From Bryum argenteum (taxonomy: Eukaryota > Streptophyta > Bryopsida > Bryales > Bryaceae), in the NCBI GenBank assembly GCA_037043015.1, contig CM073322.1, positions 817,601-881,600 of the forward strand: 64,000 bases of DNA, given 5' to 3'. This document shows positions 22,946-34,909 of the stretch, piece by piece. The notes under the pieces were generated by a model. It had not been told where the DNA came from. It saw only the letters and a list, made by a program, of their open reading frames with translations, and searched no databases. Positions within the stretch are counted from its first letter, which is position 1. The number at the start of each line of letters is the position of its first letter. The translations under genes and the position numbers were made by a program.

Positions 22946-23895
22946 CCCACGACTCGCAAAACTGTCTGTACGCAAAGTCGGTGGTGTTCAAGCTGAAGAA
23001 CCTCTTCAATTTTGCAGATGGAGCGGATCGGAGGAACGCAACTCTGGTGGAACTTTCCAGATTGACAAATTCCAATGAATTGGTGAGTCTGTTAAATTGA
23101 CAATAGTCCAAGTATCATATTGACACTCAGACCAAAACTCGATTATGCTGCCATTACGAAGCACCCATTGCTCTTTCCTAATGTCGGTTCCCTGCGATGT
23201 TTCCAGCAAATTGCCATTTTAAAATTAAGTTGAGGAATAGAGTAATAGGGTCATTGCGTCTAGTAGTGAACGCGACGCTAATGAACACAGGGGTACATTG
23301 GGAATCCTTGTCTGCTCACCCTCTTGCATGTTGAAATTTTCTCCTGTGAGTGGGGAAGTCATAACAGAAAGTTTTTTTTCCACACAAACAAAGAGTTTCC
23401 CGAACTGCAGAACAAGTTGAAATCAACTTCGATCACTGTCGATCTGAAGGATGAATGAACCAGTAACCTGCTCGCTTTTTTAGTTTCAGATAGCGAAGAC
23501 TAGGCTACGGAAAGTCAGCGTGCCGACCATAAACGGGCAAGACTTGCATCCATGGAAAAACATGAAAATCTCAAGTAAATTGCACTCGAATGGTGTTGAC
23601 CGTAGCCATATGCAAAAACTTATGTGTGACTATCCTCCCCAACAACTGGTGAGTTCCCTTTCCAGGATCATAATTTCACAAAGGCGTAGTACATGTTGCA
23701 CGGCCATCAAAAGAGGCTCCCTGCTCAAGATGCGTACCATCTAAAACTTGATCGCATCCAAATTACATGGGCTATGCCTATGCTCTATGACTGCTGGAAA
23801 GTATGTTTTGAGTTCCTCGCACAAGAGGAGGCTAACTTCAACACAAGAACTATAAGTTCCTGACCCACTTATTCGCCATATCTAAGGATATCTTA

Positions 23896-24221
23896 GGGCA
23901 TGGTCACTCTGCTTCCAATATCGGTACTGAAAACAACCTCTTCCGTGCGTGTTTTGAAACCCCACCCATACTCGCAATACATGCATTCCCATTACAAGTT
24001 CCTCACAATTCCCACCCGCTCCCCGCTGCGTGCGTTCCCAATCGATTGTCTACTCCTCTTTTCGCTACCGGAAGCTCCTCCCCACTTCTAGCTTCTGTCG
24101 TGAAGTCCAAAACAGCTTCCGAAACCAGCCCTCCTTCCCAGCCCCCTCCCTGAAAGGGAGAACCTGTATAGTTGCGTTCCGTGCGTTACGTGCTGTTTTC
24201 AGTTAACAATTGAGCATGCTC
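23896..24221. mobile_element. Harbinger-like MITE truncating an acidic-gene copy
   Basis: Left end GGGCATGGTCACTCTGC, right end the complement of GAGCATGCTCAATTG; both ends continue into a ctgaaaac-type phrase. TTA flanks it (23893-23895 and 24222-24224). It sits at the point where the minus-strand acidic-gene copy would enter its conserved DFGWGIVV motif. Confidence 0.7.
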
Positions 24222-24578
24222 TTACTCCAGATATTTATTTCCAAACGAAATCCACCTCCCCAGGTTCTTCTAAGTCCGGCCTCATCGACGTCTTGGAGGA
24301 GATTGGCAGCCAGTGTCTCCAGTGCGGATTCCGCAGGACCAGTAACCATCTGTGGTGTCACCAGATCGAGTCGATCTGGCTCCCGTTTTCCAACGCACAC
24401 CAGTACCACGCTGTCGACGGCCACTGCATCAGCTGTAGCTCCGTTTGCCAACGTGTGACTGGTGGAATCAGTGGAAACCCCACAGCCATTAGTATTGTCA
24501 CATGTCGCGTCCACCGTTCTGAGTTCTCGCTGCTTGTTCGTTGTCCGCCTCCTCGGCAACTTCAGTAGTGACCTCCAT
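24203..24578 (-). pseudogene. acidic-repeat protein, 24-kb copy, frameshifted and MITE-truncated
   Basis: Starts with ATG at 24578 (MEVTTEVAEEADNEQAAR), very close to the intact copy at 29336. A small indel after residue 18 shifts the frame to a stop. In the next frame the family segments remain readable (LANGATADAVAVDSV, then AANLLQDVDEAG). The conserved DFGWG motif is reached out of frame, and the sequence is then cut by the MITE at 24221. Upstream on the minus strand are the same splice-like sites as at 29 kb: an exon end reading ggttcctcagcag before gtatgt near 24865, and an acceptor gttgcag before ggtgccgtattt near 24615. Confidence 0.65.
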
Positions 24579-24899
24579 GGTGCTCCGCTTGAAGTGGTAT
24601 CCACAAAAATACGGCACCCTGCAACAGGCGTCCGAGCTCACTGATTCAGCACGATGTTGATAAACTGATACAAAATAGACTCCGACACATTCAACCAGAG
24701 AAGGAGGACAAACTTAAAAACTGACACTCTCGGCCAGAATTGTCTGCAGTCGATGTGAAAGCAAAAGGAAGCTGGCTTACTGATGTAGCTAGTTCTTTGC
24801 TCACAATCCTGAAACTACTACCCTATTTCAAACACTTGAGGGGGGAGGAAGAGATCAAACAACATACCTGCTGAGGAACCAGAGAGCTGTTTGGGCAGA

Positions 24900-27800
24900 A
24901 GAGTTCAATGTTTCGCTACTTATAGGAGGGCCGATAGAGGGAGCATACCAAGAATGAGACGCCTTCCTTCGCTGGATGTGGGTTCCGGTGTCATCTTCGC
25001 TTGCCTGCCAGTCCCTGCCCTCTCTTGAACACAATTTTTTATTTTTTTAGATATTATTTTCTCCATAACCCAAAAGAAGTCCAAATTCCAAGGATTGTGA
25101 AGTTCAAGGGTTTGGAAATTTTCAAGGCTTTTTCGAAGTTTTACATTTCAAAGGTTCACATGGGATACAGGGCGGGTGAAGCAGCGGAGCAGCACAGATC
25201 GAACTTGGATATCCATGGATACCGGAGTACAGAGAATATGCTGTATTTGTTCCAAGAATCTTCCACATACAAATGAATTTTATGTACTTCTAGAATATTT
25301 AGAAGCAATTGATGATGGGTATCTACAAGTACAGAAAATAGTGTATACGTATAAATTTAGCAAGAAGTACATAGTCGAAGTTTGAAAATACACGAATGTT
25401 CCTTTTTCCTGGTAACCTTGCGGATATGCTTCATTAGACGACGGAGTCGCATGCAGGGGCAAATAGTAATGGGAGCACGATTTATTACACCATAGTACCA
25501 GACAGACAGAAACTTTACTCAGTTAAGCGTGCCGAGAAGGAGGTCGGTGCCATGGAGTTCACTGTTTGTGCGTAGGGACGGTGCGTCTGAGGTCATCTGA
25601 AACCGACTATTCAAAAAATTCCCCTGAAAAGGGAGGTGTATCGTTTGAGGGTGCTTTTCTCTCTGAAAGGAGATAAACGTTATAAGGAATCGTCTTCTTT
25701 TTTTTATTCCATTCTGTAAATTACAATGAATTTTGAAAGCCAAAATGTTACTAATATACTTAAACATTGATATGTAGGTTGATCTTAAACTCATAATGAA
25801 TAAACTAAAGTTAAAGATTTTTTTTAGCCAATCGATGTATTAACCCCTCAACTTCCCAACCTACTTTTAGCCAAAAAACACAATTTCAAAAATCCAGTAG
25901 CAAACTTATATGGATAAAAAAAAAATTCAACAAGAAAGTTGTTAAGAATCACTTTAAGATCATAACCATGAAAAAAGAATCATGGATAACTGTTTTTGAT
26001 TTCACAAGAATTGGGTTGCAATGATAAAGCGTGCTCCATCCTTGACTTAGGTTCTAAATCGAGCCTTGTTTGTGGATGAATTAATGGAATGCATTTTAGT
26101 GAAAACAACTCTTGTTTTTGAATTCCCAAGTGATTTCATCCAAAACAAACCTCAGATGCAGAAGTTGTGGCCCTTCAAAGTTGCTGCCCCATCCAAAATG
26201 TAGTTTTTCTACATTCGGGGAGTTTAGGTATTAATCAATTGAGAGAAATATAATCATGAATCTAAGTAGGAAAACCTACTTAGCATACATGTTTGAAATC
26301 CTCGAGACAGCCATGTCTAAAACCCTTCCAGACAGCCATGTTAATTCTGTGAACAAATTATTGTTTTTGAACTAAATTTACTTACTTAAGGCACCTAGGA
26401 ACAAGAAATTGAAGAGCCTCTTGAAGTCATATCTACTTCTAAGAATGCAAAGCACTTCTACCCTCCTCACAACAATGAAAGAAACTTTCTCTAGCTTTTA
26501 ACATTACAATCTGACTCACAAATGATGACAAGTTTGAATTCAAAATATGTACGTGAACCACTTGGGTACTACCGTACTAGTTATATAAGCTCTAGTTACA
26601 ATCCTCAAAATATGTCATAAAGTGAATTTTTCTTCTTTAAGATGTCAATGGAAATGATATATATTGATTTTTCGTAATAATCATTATATTCCCATGGAAC
26701 CCGGGGTCTTACCAGTATGAAACAGTAATACTTGAAAAGAAAAGAAGTCATGAATGATTGGTAATCATTAGTGAATCTTTGAAGTTTTATGAGTTTATTG
26801 TTGATGGGTAGATTTTGAAAATAAATAAGAATCCACAATAGTTTGGATAAAATCAAGTTGCCATAAGCGCAAAATAAAACTTTGAGAGTAAGTAACCTCC
26901 AGAATGGAAGGAATTTAGAAGTAAGATATGAATTGCCCCCATGTAAGTTGCTACCTCCCTACCCGATGACCAATGACCGGAAGCCGGGGTTAGGGTCTCA
27001 TCAAATTCAAGTAACTGGATATCATAAAAGTAAATAAAAATATAAAAAAAGGTATGGTTTTAAAGTAAGAGGTTGGAGTAATATAGGAACTCTGATCCCA
27101 TTTTTAAAATTAAAATCTGAAAATAAAATTTTATTCTTTCAAAAAAACGGGCAATGGTTCGTGGTAGCTACCATGGAGGCGCCCTAGAATCCATGGAGAC
27201 CCCCCTCAAGGCCATTTTTGATGATTTTGAATTCAAAAATGGGGTGTGATGCCCCAAATTACTTTCAGGGCATGCTTCTTGGAAATTTAAAGCAACATAT
27301 CAAAACTTGGGGGCTCCCTACTTAGGGACGCTTTACATGGGAAGTTAAGCCGAGCATGGGGCCGAAGGAGGGCAAAAATTCTCTCAACGTGGTCATTCCA
27401 TTACTTGTAGTTCAGAAATGAACCAATCACGTTGAAGGGAGTTTTGCTCTCACGGAATTGTTGCTCTTGATCGGCCCCATGTACAGCTTGACTTCCTATG
27501 TGGAGCGTCCCTTAGTATTGACTTCCTATGTGGAGCGTCCCTTAGTATTGACTTCCTATGTGGAGCGTCCCTTAGTAGCTGCTACGAACGCTTACCCCAA
27601 ACAAACACTCAGTGTTTTCACTTTTTTACCGGCCCAGGCAATTTACTCAGTCGGGGAAGAACATTAAATCAGAAGATGCGGGGAGGAAGAACTTTATGGC
27701 TCCCAGCAGTGAGGCGGTTCCTCACATAGGCTCGTGTAGCTAGGGCGGCTCCATTGCCCCAGACTGGTAGACCGCTACAGACGGCCTCCGCAGCCACCCC

Positions 27801-28640
27801 GGCTATCCATTGCCACCACGTACTTTATCAATGATCTGAGAGCAATCATCCTCTTGTTGAACCTCGCACTCATTTTGAGCAAGACTTTTCTTATGGAAGC
27901 GTACTCATCAAGCTCACAGAATTCAATCAGGAGACTCTACGCCCTGGACCACTATGGGTTGATTAGTGGTCTTAAAGGTTTCTTTCATTTTTATGGTCAA
28001 TTTCTTGGTCTGAAGATTCATTTTTTGGGGAATAAGTGGAAATAATCATACATCAGGTGGACGGCTAAGGGCCTTGGATCGGAGGGAGCTGATCAATTTA
28101 GGTAGATGCTACGGCTGCTTGTCTAGAATGCTGATGATGTCTTGCTCAAAAAGGTTGCGTGGGACAGAAGATCTGTTGCTGGCTCAAAAGATGTGATCAT
28201 GACCCTAGCTACTATAGTGTGTGAAATATTTGTACTCGTTTAAATTTCTTTCATTGATGAATGTGCATAATTGTATTGAAGATTCAGTAGTCTTCAATGT
28301 GGTTGCGAAGTACTTTACGGTTTCGAAAACAGATCATTTTGATTGCACAGGCAAGTTGATAGGAAAACTGTCTCTCAGTGCTGAATTCGTTAATTATCTC
28401 AAGGGTACTGTACAGTATGGGGATCTGGAGCACTTTTTGTTTGTCCGCTTGCCGCCCAACCTTGCCCATGCGAACCTTGAAATGAAAAACTCCATAAATT
28501 CAAAAGCCCCAAAAAATTCCCGAACTCCCAAATCCTTGAACTCATCAACGCTGGAATCCTGAAATCTTTTAGATCGTAGAGAGTACTAATAAAAGGAAAA
28601 TTAAACTAGGTTCAGGAGACGGCCGGGACCGGCAAAGCAA
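24900..28640. repeat. spacer between two head-to-head acidic-gene copies, with inverted arms
   Basis: The arms around 24.96-25.15 kb and 28.48-28.66 kb are inverted relatives: gtgtcatcttcgcttgc on the left matches the complement of gcaagcgaagatggcac on the right, and both continue into an AT-rich phrase. Between them are AT-rich dispersed repeat (25.8-27.3 kb, similar to 18.9-19.9 kb), a MITE at 27325 and short frames without recognisable domains (for example 27854-28045 and 28221-28562, plus). No gene is called. Confidence 0.5.
27325..27577. mobile_element. Harbinger-like MITE with triplicated right end
   Basis: The left end GGGACGCTTTACATGGGAAG matches the MITE at 2009. TTA precedes it (27322-27324). 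The right end is repeated three times as a 30-bp unit (27488-27517, 27518-27547, 27548-27577), each reading acttcctatgtggagcgtcc followed by cttagta, so each unit has its own terminus plus TTA. Confidence 0.8.
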
Positions 28641-29335
28641 GCGAAGATGGCACCGGGTAACCCCACCCAGCACAGGGAGGCCTCCCATTCCCGGCAAGTT
28701 CTCTCACTCAATCCTCATAAGTAAGGACGTTCAACTCCTTTGCACAAACAGCTCCCTCACTGGTTCCTCAGCAGGTATGATACGTTGTTCGATCACGATT
28801 AGTAATCTTCCTCTCCTCACTTTTCGAATCTTTGAAGCATAATTCTCGTTTCGGGACTGCGGGCAAAGAACTAGTTCAGTAAGCTAAGCGTGAATCAGAC
28901 AATTCTGGCCAAGAGTTAGAAAATTTTGAGCTTGTCTTCCATTTCGGGTTGAATGTGTGGAGTCTGTATAGAATCAGTTTGTCGATATCATCTTACTTGA
29001 GTGTATTTGGACGTCTTCTTCAGGGGGTATGGCAATCTTGCGGAGCTTTCAACCCATCTGCACAAACAGCCCTCTAGTCCCTCAGGTGAGCTGATCGATC
29101 ACGATATCTTCCTCTTCTAGCATCGCAAGGTTATTGTTTCGGGATTGTAAGCACTGAACTAGTTCTTTAAGCCAACCGCGAAATCACTCCGGCTTTCTCA
29201 GAGAGAATTCTGAATGAGATATACCACTTTTGAGCTTGGCCTCCTTTTTCTGGTTGTTTGTGTCGAAGTCTGTGTGCTAATTCAGTGAGCTTGGACGTCT
29301 ATTTCAGGGTGCCGTATTCTTGTGGGTGCCACTTC

Positions 29336-29740
29336 ATGATGACCACCATGGAGGTCATTACCGAAGTTGCCACTGTCGCCGAGGAGGCAGACGACGAACA
29401 AGTAGCGAGAAGTGAGAGCGGTGAACATGTGACATTACTAAATTTTCCAACTGATAAAATCAGTTGCACGTTGGCAGACGGAGCTACTGCTGAGGCAGTG
29501 GCCGTCGACGGCGTGCGAATGGTGGAAGTTGGAAACCATGATTCAGACACTGGTGATACCACAGAGCTTTCTGCGGAATCGGCAGTGGAGGCAGGGACTG
29601 GCGATTCCCTCCGAGACTTCGATAAAGACGAGGAAGAAACTGGGAAGGTAGATTTTGGTTGGGGAATTGTTGTTGGGAATCTGTCTCCTGACAACTATCA
29701 GCAGATCGCATCATTTCCCACATTGCTTGCAACGGATTAG
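29336..29740 (+). CDS. acidic protein, one-repeat member of the family, 134 aa
   Basis: Function unknown. It is the shortest intact member of the family. The start is ATG 29336 (MMTTMEVITEVATVAEEADD); the conserved alternative is the ATG at 29348, where the 24-kb copy begins. It has one copy of the repeat core (EEADDEQVARSESGEHV), then LADGATAEAVAVDGV, a serine/acidic stretch, and the C-terminus GKVDFGWGIVVGNLSPDN and IASFPTLLATD. No signal peptide or membrane segment. A probable 5' leader intron ends at ttcag 29308, just before ggtgccgtattct, which matches the acceptor region of the 24-kb copy. An upstream exon-like phrase ending cctcagcag before gtatga lies near 28774, and a partial duplicate ending ctccctcag near 29083. 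Confidence 0.6.
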   Translation: MMTTMEVITEVATVAEEADDEQVARSESGEHVTLLNFPTDKISCTLADGATAEAVAVDGVRMVEVGNHDSDTGDTTELSAESAVEAGTGDSLRDFDKDEEETGKVDFGWGIVVGNLSPDNYQQIASFPTLLATD

Positions 29741-30359
29741 TGGTGGGCAACGGAGTGGAATTTAGCTCTTCTCCGTCCTCACTTCGATCCCGTTCTGGTG
29801 TGTGAGCTTGCAGTAAGAAATAGCAGATAAGTGGGTCATATAACAAAGGCGTCATGTACTGCATGCGTCTCTGCTACTGATTTCACCACCATGTTTTTCC
29901 CATACCAAAATCCGTTTTACTTGGAATAACACCACCACACTCCGTAATGTTATCTATGTTTCAAACCCGGACTCTTGAAGTATTGTAACCTCACATAGTC
30001 TTGGTCCACATTCACATATTTGAAACATTCACAATCATTGGAAAAATTCCAACCATCCTAAACCCGGCAATAACAGAATTGCCGATCATATTCGCATTCC
30101 TCTGATCCGCCCATCCGGCAAAATTCATCTCTCAGGTTCCTCAGCCTGAACCCCATAGGCTTCTGTGTACAGACCCAGTTTCGTGAGTCGTGCTTGTCAA
30201 GTGCCCCTGGAAGCGAATAAGTTCTGGGGCTAGAACCCAGAATCGTTCATACCATGAAGGTTCCACCGCGTGGTGATGGGTTCAACATTCCATAAGGATC
30301 AATCATGTCATGAAGAATGTATCACAAATACCTAGAATTCAATACATCACAACAGAGGC

Positions 30360-31335
30360 AAGGTTTTATGACTATGGGCGTAGTCATATTGTCAAGAGCG
30401 ACTCGTGTTATATGATAGTTTGTGGTTGCATCACGTTATAACTAAAACTATGATTTTTCATGTCCTAGCCCCAAAACTTATTTGCTTCTAGGGACACTTG
30501 ATAGAGTCTCAAGCGAGTCATGTTATGATAGTTCGTGGTCACATATCACACGTTATGATTATTTGTAATCATCTTTCATATAATCATAAACGGTTGCTGT
30601 CATTGTCAATGCTTACGTGGCTTCATCCCATTGCGCAACCCGTCCCATCACCATCACAAATTTCAACTCACAACCTTCTCTCCTATCAACTTGTATCCTA
30701 CACCCTTGGATCATGAAGATCAAGGGTTGCGATTAAAGAGTGCACAACCGGTTATGAACGATAACCGACTTGCCGCTACGCGGCTCTACCAATCATCTAA
30801 TCCATATTCATATTATGATAATTTGTGGTCACTTATCACACGTGATGACTTTTTGTAATGCCATGTGGCTCCTTGTTGAAACATAGTTCTATGACATGGT
30901 TCTAAGATGACTACAAATTACTCTTCATTGCTCCAAACAATATGACTATGCCCATAGTCATAACATTGAATTCATTGTACCAATATTTTGGTCGCTCCAA
31001 ACAATATGACTACACCCAAAGTCAATCATAGTCATTAACATTAAGGTTGCTCGAAACAATATGACTACGCCCATAGTCATAACATTAAATTCGTTGTACC
31101 AAAAATTATATTTTGAGCCATTTACTCTTCATCGCTCTGACTACACCAATGATCAATTCGAGTGATTGAGTCATTTACTCTTCGTTGCTCCAACATTATG
31201 ACTACACCCATAATCATAACATTGAATCTTGCTCCAACATTATGACTACACCCGTAATCATAACATTGAATCTGTTGTAGTGATAGGAAGTAATCATAAC
31301 CTTGAATGTGTTGTAGTGATAGGAAGTAATCGCTC
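30360..31335. repeat. diverged repeats around the palindrome tatgactatgcccatagtca
   Basis: At least five interspersed copies of a tatgactac-cccatagtcataac phrase (about 30941, 31000, 31055, 31198, 31240), each followed by attgaat-type sequence. The copy at 30941-30962 is a near-perfect inverted repeat. Another motif, gtggtcacatatcacacg, appears near 30536 and again, diverged, near 30826. Confidence 0.6.
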
Positions 31336-32221
31336 TCAACCTTAGTTGAATTCTCAACTTATGATCATAGTGCATAAAAGTAGGAATAAATCTGGTGCTT
31401 TGTTCATTATGTCTTGAGGTGGGCCTTTCTCTGTTTCAGATGGCTTCACCACCTGGAGCTCAAACTAGCCATGGGAGTGTTAAGCTCGCATCATTTGTAT
31501 GACATGAATAAGTTGAAAATTCTGTAATAATCGCGGGTTTCACTCCATTCTTACCTGATCATAGGTTTTCCTACAAAAGTTTCTGAATTGGACATGATGA
31601 CTGATACGTGTATTCTCCGATGTGCAACTTCAGGGGAAACAATAAACTTGTCTTTTGACAAAGGACGACTCCTGTGTTTGGATCTTGCAGTCTTTCGTCA
31701 TTTGACTTAAACGAAGTGTACTGTAAATTTAATTCAAATGTTAAATTACTCGTTCTTAATTAGCTGCTTGCTATCGTGCTTCACTAAGGTTGGAATCCTT
31801 CATAATCGGAGTGCTCGCGAGAGAACTGATGAAGTTAATGAAGCTGAGTATCGGGCTAAGGTGTGAAAACGAGACAAACGTTATATCAAATGTTTGTTAC
31901 TACTTGAATGGAGTAGTCACAATTGGTGTGTTCGCACAATTGATGTGTTGATGTCACTACTGCATGTGTGGTCCAAGTAGAGAGAATGAGTAAAACTGAA
32001 CTGGTGCAAAGGACCCAAGTTTAGCGCAAATAATACTAATTTATGTAAATGTAATCATATCTAGTGCGAGCAAGGAGTTGAATGTGCAATATTCACAACT
32101 AATAGATAAGGATACCAAGGGGTTTTCACATGCACTTACCTTATGTAGCATACCTTACATAACATAAAGTTTGCGTGATGGGACTTGTGTTGTGTATTAT
32201 GGGCATGGCCGTAGAAACCGT

Positions 32222-32571
32222 GCTTGTTGTTCCATTGTTGTAGACTTGGAAGGAGTTCATCACTTTGTCGGGCCCTACTTTCAAGAGAAGCACATTAGCA
32301 AAAAAGGGTACTCCCAAAAGAATTGTTTATGGATGATGATTTGCCATCAATGATGATGGATTGTGCAGGACCCACTAAAGTACTAAAACCTCAATTGCTT
32401 GTTGTTCCATTGTTGTAGACTTGGAAGGAGTTCATCACTTTGTCAAGCCCTACTTTCAAGACAAGCACATTAGCGAAAAAGGGTACTTCCAAAAGAATTG
32501 TCTATGGATGATGATTTGCCATCAATGATGATGGATTGTGCAGGACCCACTAAAGTACTAAAACCTCAATT
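32222..32571. repeat. 175-bp tandem duplication
   Basis: Units 32222-32396 and 32397-32571 are nearly identical; both begin gcttgttgttccattgttgt. One plus frame (VDLEGVHHFVGPYF) crosses the first unit but stops soon after. 175 is not a multiple of three, so this would not be an in-frame protein repeat. Confidence 0.8.
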
Positions 32572-34909
32572 TCATTTCAAGACGATTACACCCTTAGTTT
32601 GTTTCATAATATCTTATTTGTATGTTTCATAATATCTGATTTGTAGGTTCTCTCGGATTTACTCCAATGGAGTAGATTTGAGGGAACCTAGGGGACACAA
32701 AGAGTAATTTGAAAGAAGCAAATAGGGTAAGTACTAAAGTAGAAAGTGAACAACCTGACATGTTGATAAGTGAGTTAGCAAGTGAGTTCCCAAGCATCAT
32801 AGTGTAACTTCGCTGTCGAGCTCTGACCATCAATTGAGGAAGACGAAGCAGCACTTCCTTCAAAACAAGAAAAATTAATCCAATGACTGTGTTGTCATGT
32901 TCTCAACTTGTCAAGTTGAAGCATGTATGGTATCACCTGTGTCGCATCATTCACATGTATGAACTCTCTGCAGAGTAACCTGAACAGTCTCACTTCCACA
33001 TGTCATAAATTTTACATGCTCACAACAAACCCTTTAATCAAGCTGATCTCAAGACTTGTTATATCCGAAACGCCAAAGTGAGTCGCTAGAACAATGAAAA
33101 ATCTTACTCTGATCCATAGAAATGCAAAGTCAGAAGAAGGCATTACCTCGGTCGGTATTGATGTCATGAGAAGGTTGACATTCATACGTTACAATGCTCG
33201 ATTGCAACATATTAGCACAATTCACTGGAATAGAATGCATGAAAAAGGTGTCACCGATGTTTCGACATATAAAAAAACCGATTCTATGAGGAGATCAAAA
33301 GCATCTAATGAAGTAGAGGACGACGTGATTCATACCTTGTGATATCCAGGAGCCGCACGGAAACGCCGAGGGAACCTGCAGGCTATTCATCAGTTCATTC
33401 GACCAGCCATTTCGATACCTTACAGTAAGTAAAGCAGGTGCCTACCGGAATCAATCTAGTAAGATTCCAATTCGGGCTGACTACTAGCTTCAAACTACAG
33501 TAGTCGAGTAGGAATTGTTCATAAAATTGGTACAGACAACCAGATACATCCTCATTACTGTGTCAGTTTTATAACATGGGTTCGGCCATAGAAAAGTACA
33601 GTCAACGTTTCACTTACATTCTCGGAGTCTCCGAAAAATTCTGGCGGAGAATTGCCGAAAATTGGTTGTACTGGGCCTGTATTCCTGTAGCTCTGGGCCT
33701 GTACTCCTGCAGTACATGGTCCTTTTGAGTCGCAATTGGTTCGTACACCTGGATTGACACTCTTCCGATACCTGTACAGACAAATTTTCCGATATGAGTA
33801 CAGACTTTCTCCCGATAGCAACTGGGATACGGCGCTACCGTTCAGCGGAGCCAATAACGGTACCCCACATCAAGATAGCCGTGTGCGGGTATGCTTATTT
33901 TAGGCACGAATACGTGCATAAACAGCATAAGAATCAGCTTAACGTGTGGCACCGTCCATTGACTCACCGCATGTAACAATCTCTATTTGTCAAATCTTCA
34001 ACTCTCAGACAGACTCGCCAACTATTGGCATATTCGCATTCTAAGAATTTGCACCAAAAAGCGACTTGTCTAAGACACTGTTGAATTCAAGACAATTGAC
34101 AAGTACAGTGTACTTCCGGGATTCGGGTAAGCTGGAATCGAAGTTTTAAGCTCCTACCGATTCGCCATTGGAGGCACCGCTCACGCTCGTGTCTACAGAC
34201 TGATCTTGACGGTGCCTAAGTGTTTTGGTATGTACTGTGCAGCTAGAGAGAAGGGATTACCTGTTGTGGACAATGTCTACACATAGGTGACTGCACATTG
34301 CCCTCCTTCCACTTTCTCTGCACATGCAATAGGCTCACAAATAAAATTGCTGGCAGAACTCAAATACTGTACGCTTTGAGTTGGTACCAACAAAACCACC
34401 CAATCTGTATGGTAAACAGTCATCATAAATCTGAACTCCACATACGAACAGATCACAACGTATTTCAGTGTAGACTGCAGGATTCCTACAGTACCCTTCC
34501 GGACTAGAAGATGTCCACGGAATTCGACATGTCCACGGAATTCGACAATGCAAGGGCTTCGGACTTAGGTTGGAAAACACATCCAGGAACTATACTGAGC
34601 CATGGAGGTAAACGCAATACACACATAATTTCATAATGATTGCTGAGGTAGAAGTCACATTCTGAGAAAGTAATGGTAAAAACCCCTATCTCTCTCTTTT
34701 TTTATATTCTTTTCCGAATACTCGTAGCTCGGAGGCTCTGCACTACAGATTAGATCATCCTTGATCTCACTCATTACTTTTAAAAAAGAGGAATGTTCAA
34801 CCTGTCATGTTAAACTAATAGCATTATCTAAGTGCGCAATCACCGCACACCCTGTGCACATTCTAGGTTCATGCAATCTTGCGGAAGTGGGTGCGCACCA
34901 CTGTCTACC

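Larger units (their letters stand above)
29741..34900. other. intergenic DNA with tandem and palindromic repeats, no confident gene
   Basis: No coding sequence can be supported. Frames at 30498-30716, 33094-33342 and 33555-33854 have no recognisable motif. A short exon-like piece at about 31780-31854 (plus; a frame reading VGILHNRSARERTDEVNEAE, then gtgtga) matches a decayed minus-strand piece at 14590-14690. Confidence 0.45.

Noticed and set aside
30360-31335. Possible CRISPR-like array
   Set aside because: The repeats are irregularly spaced, diverged and in a plant nuclear setting.
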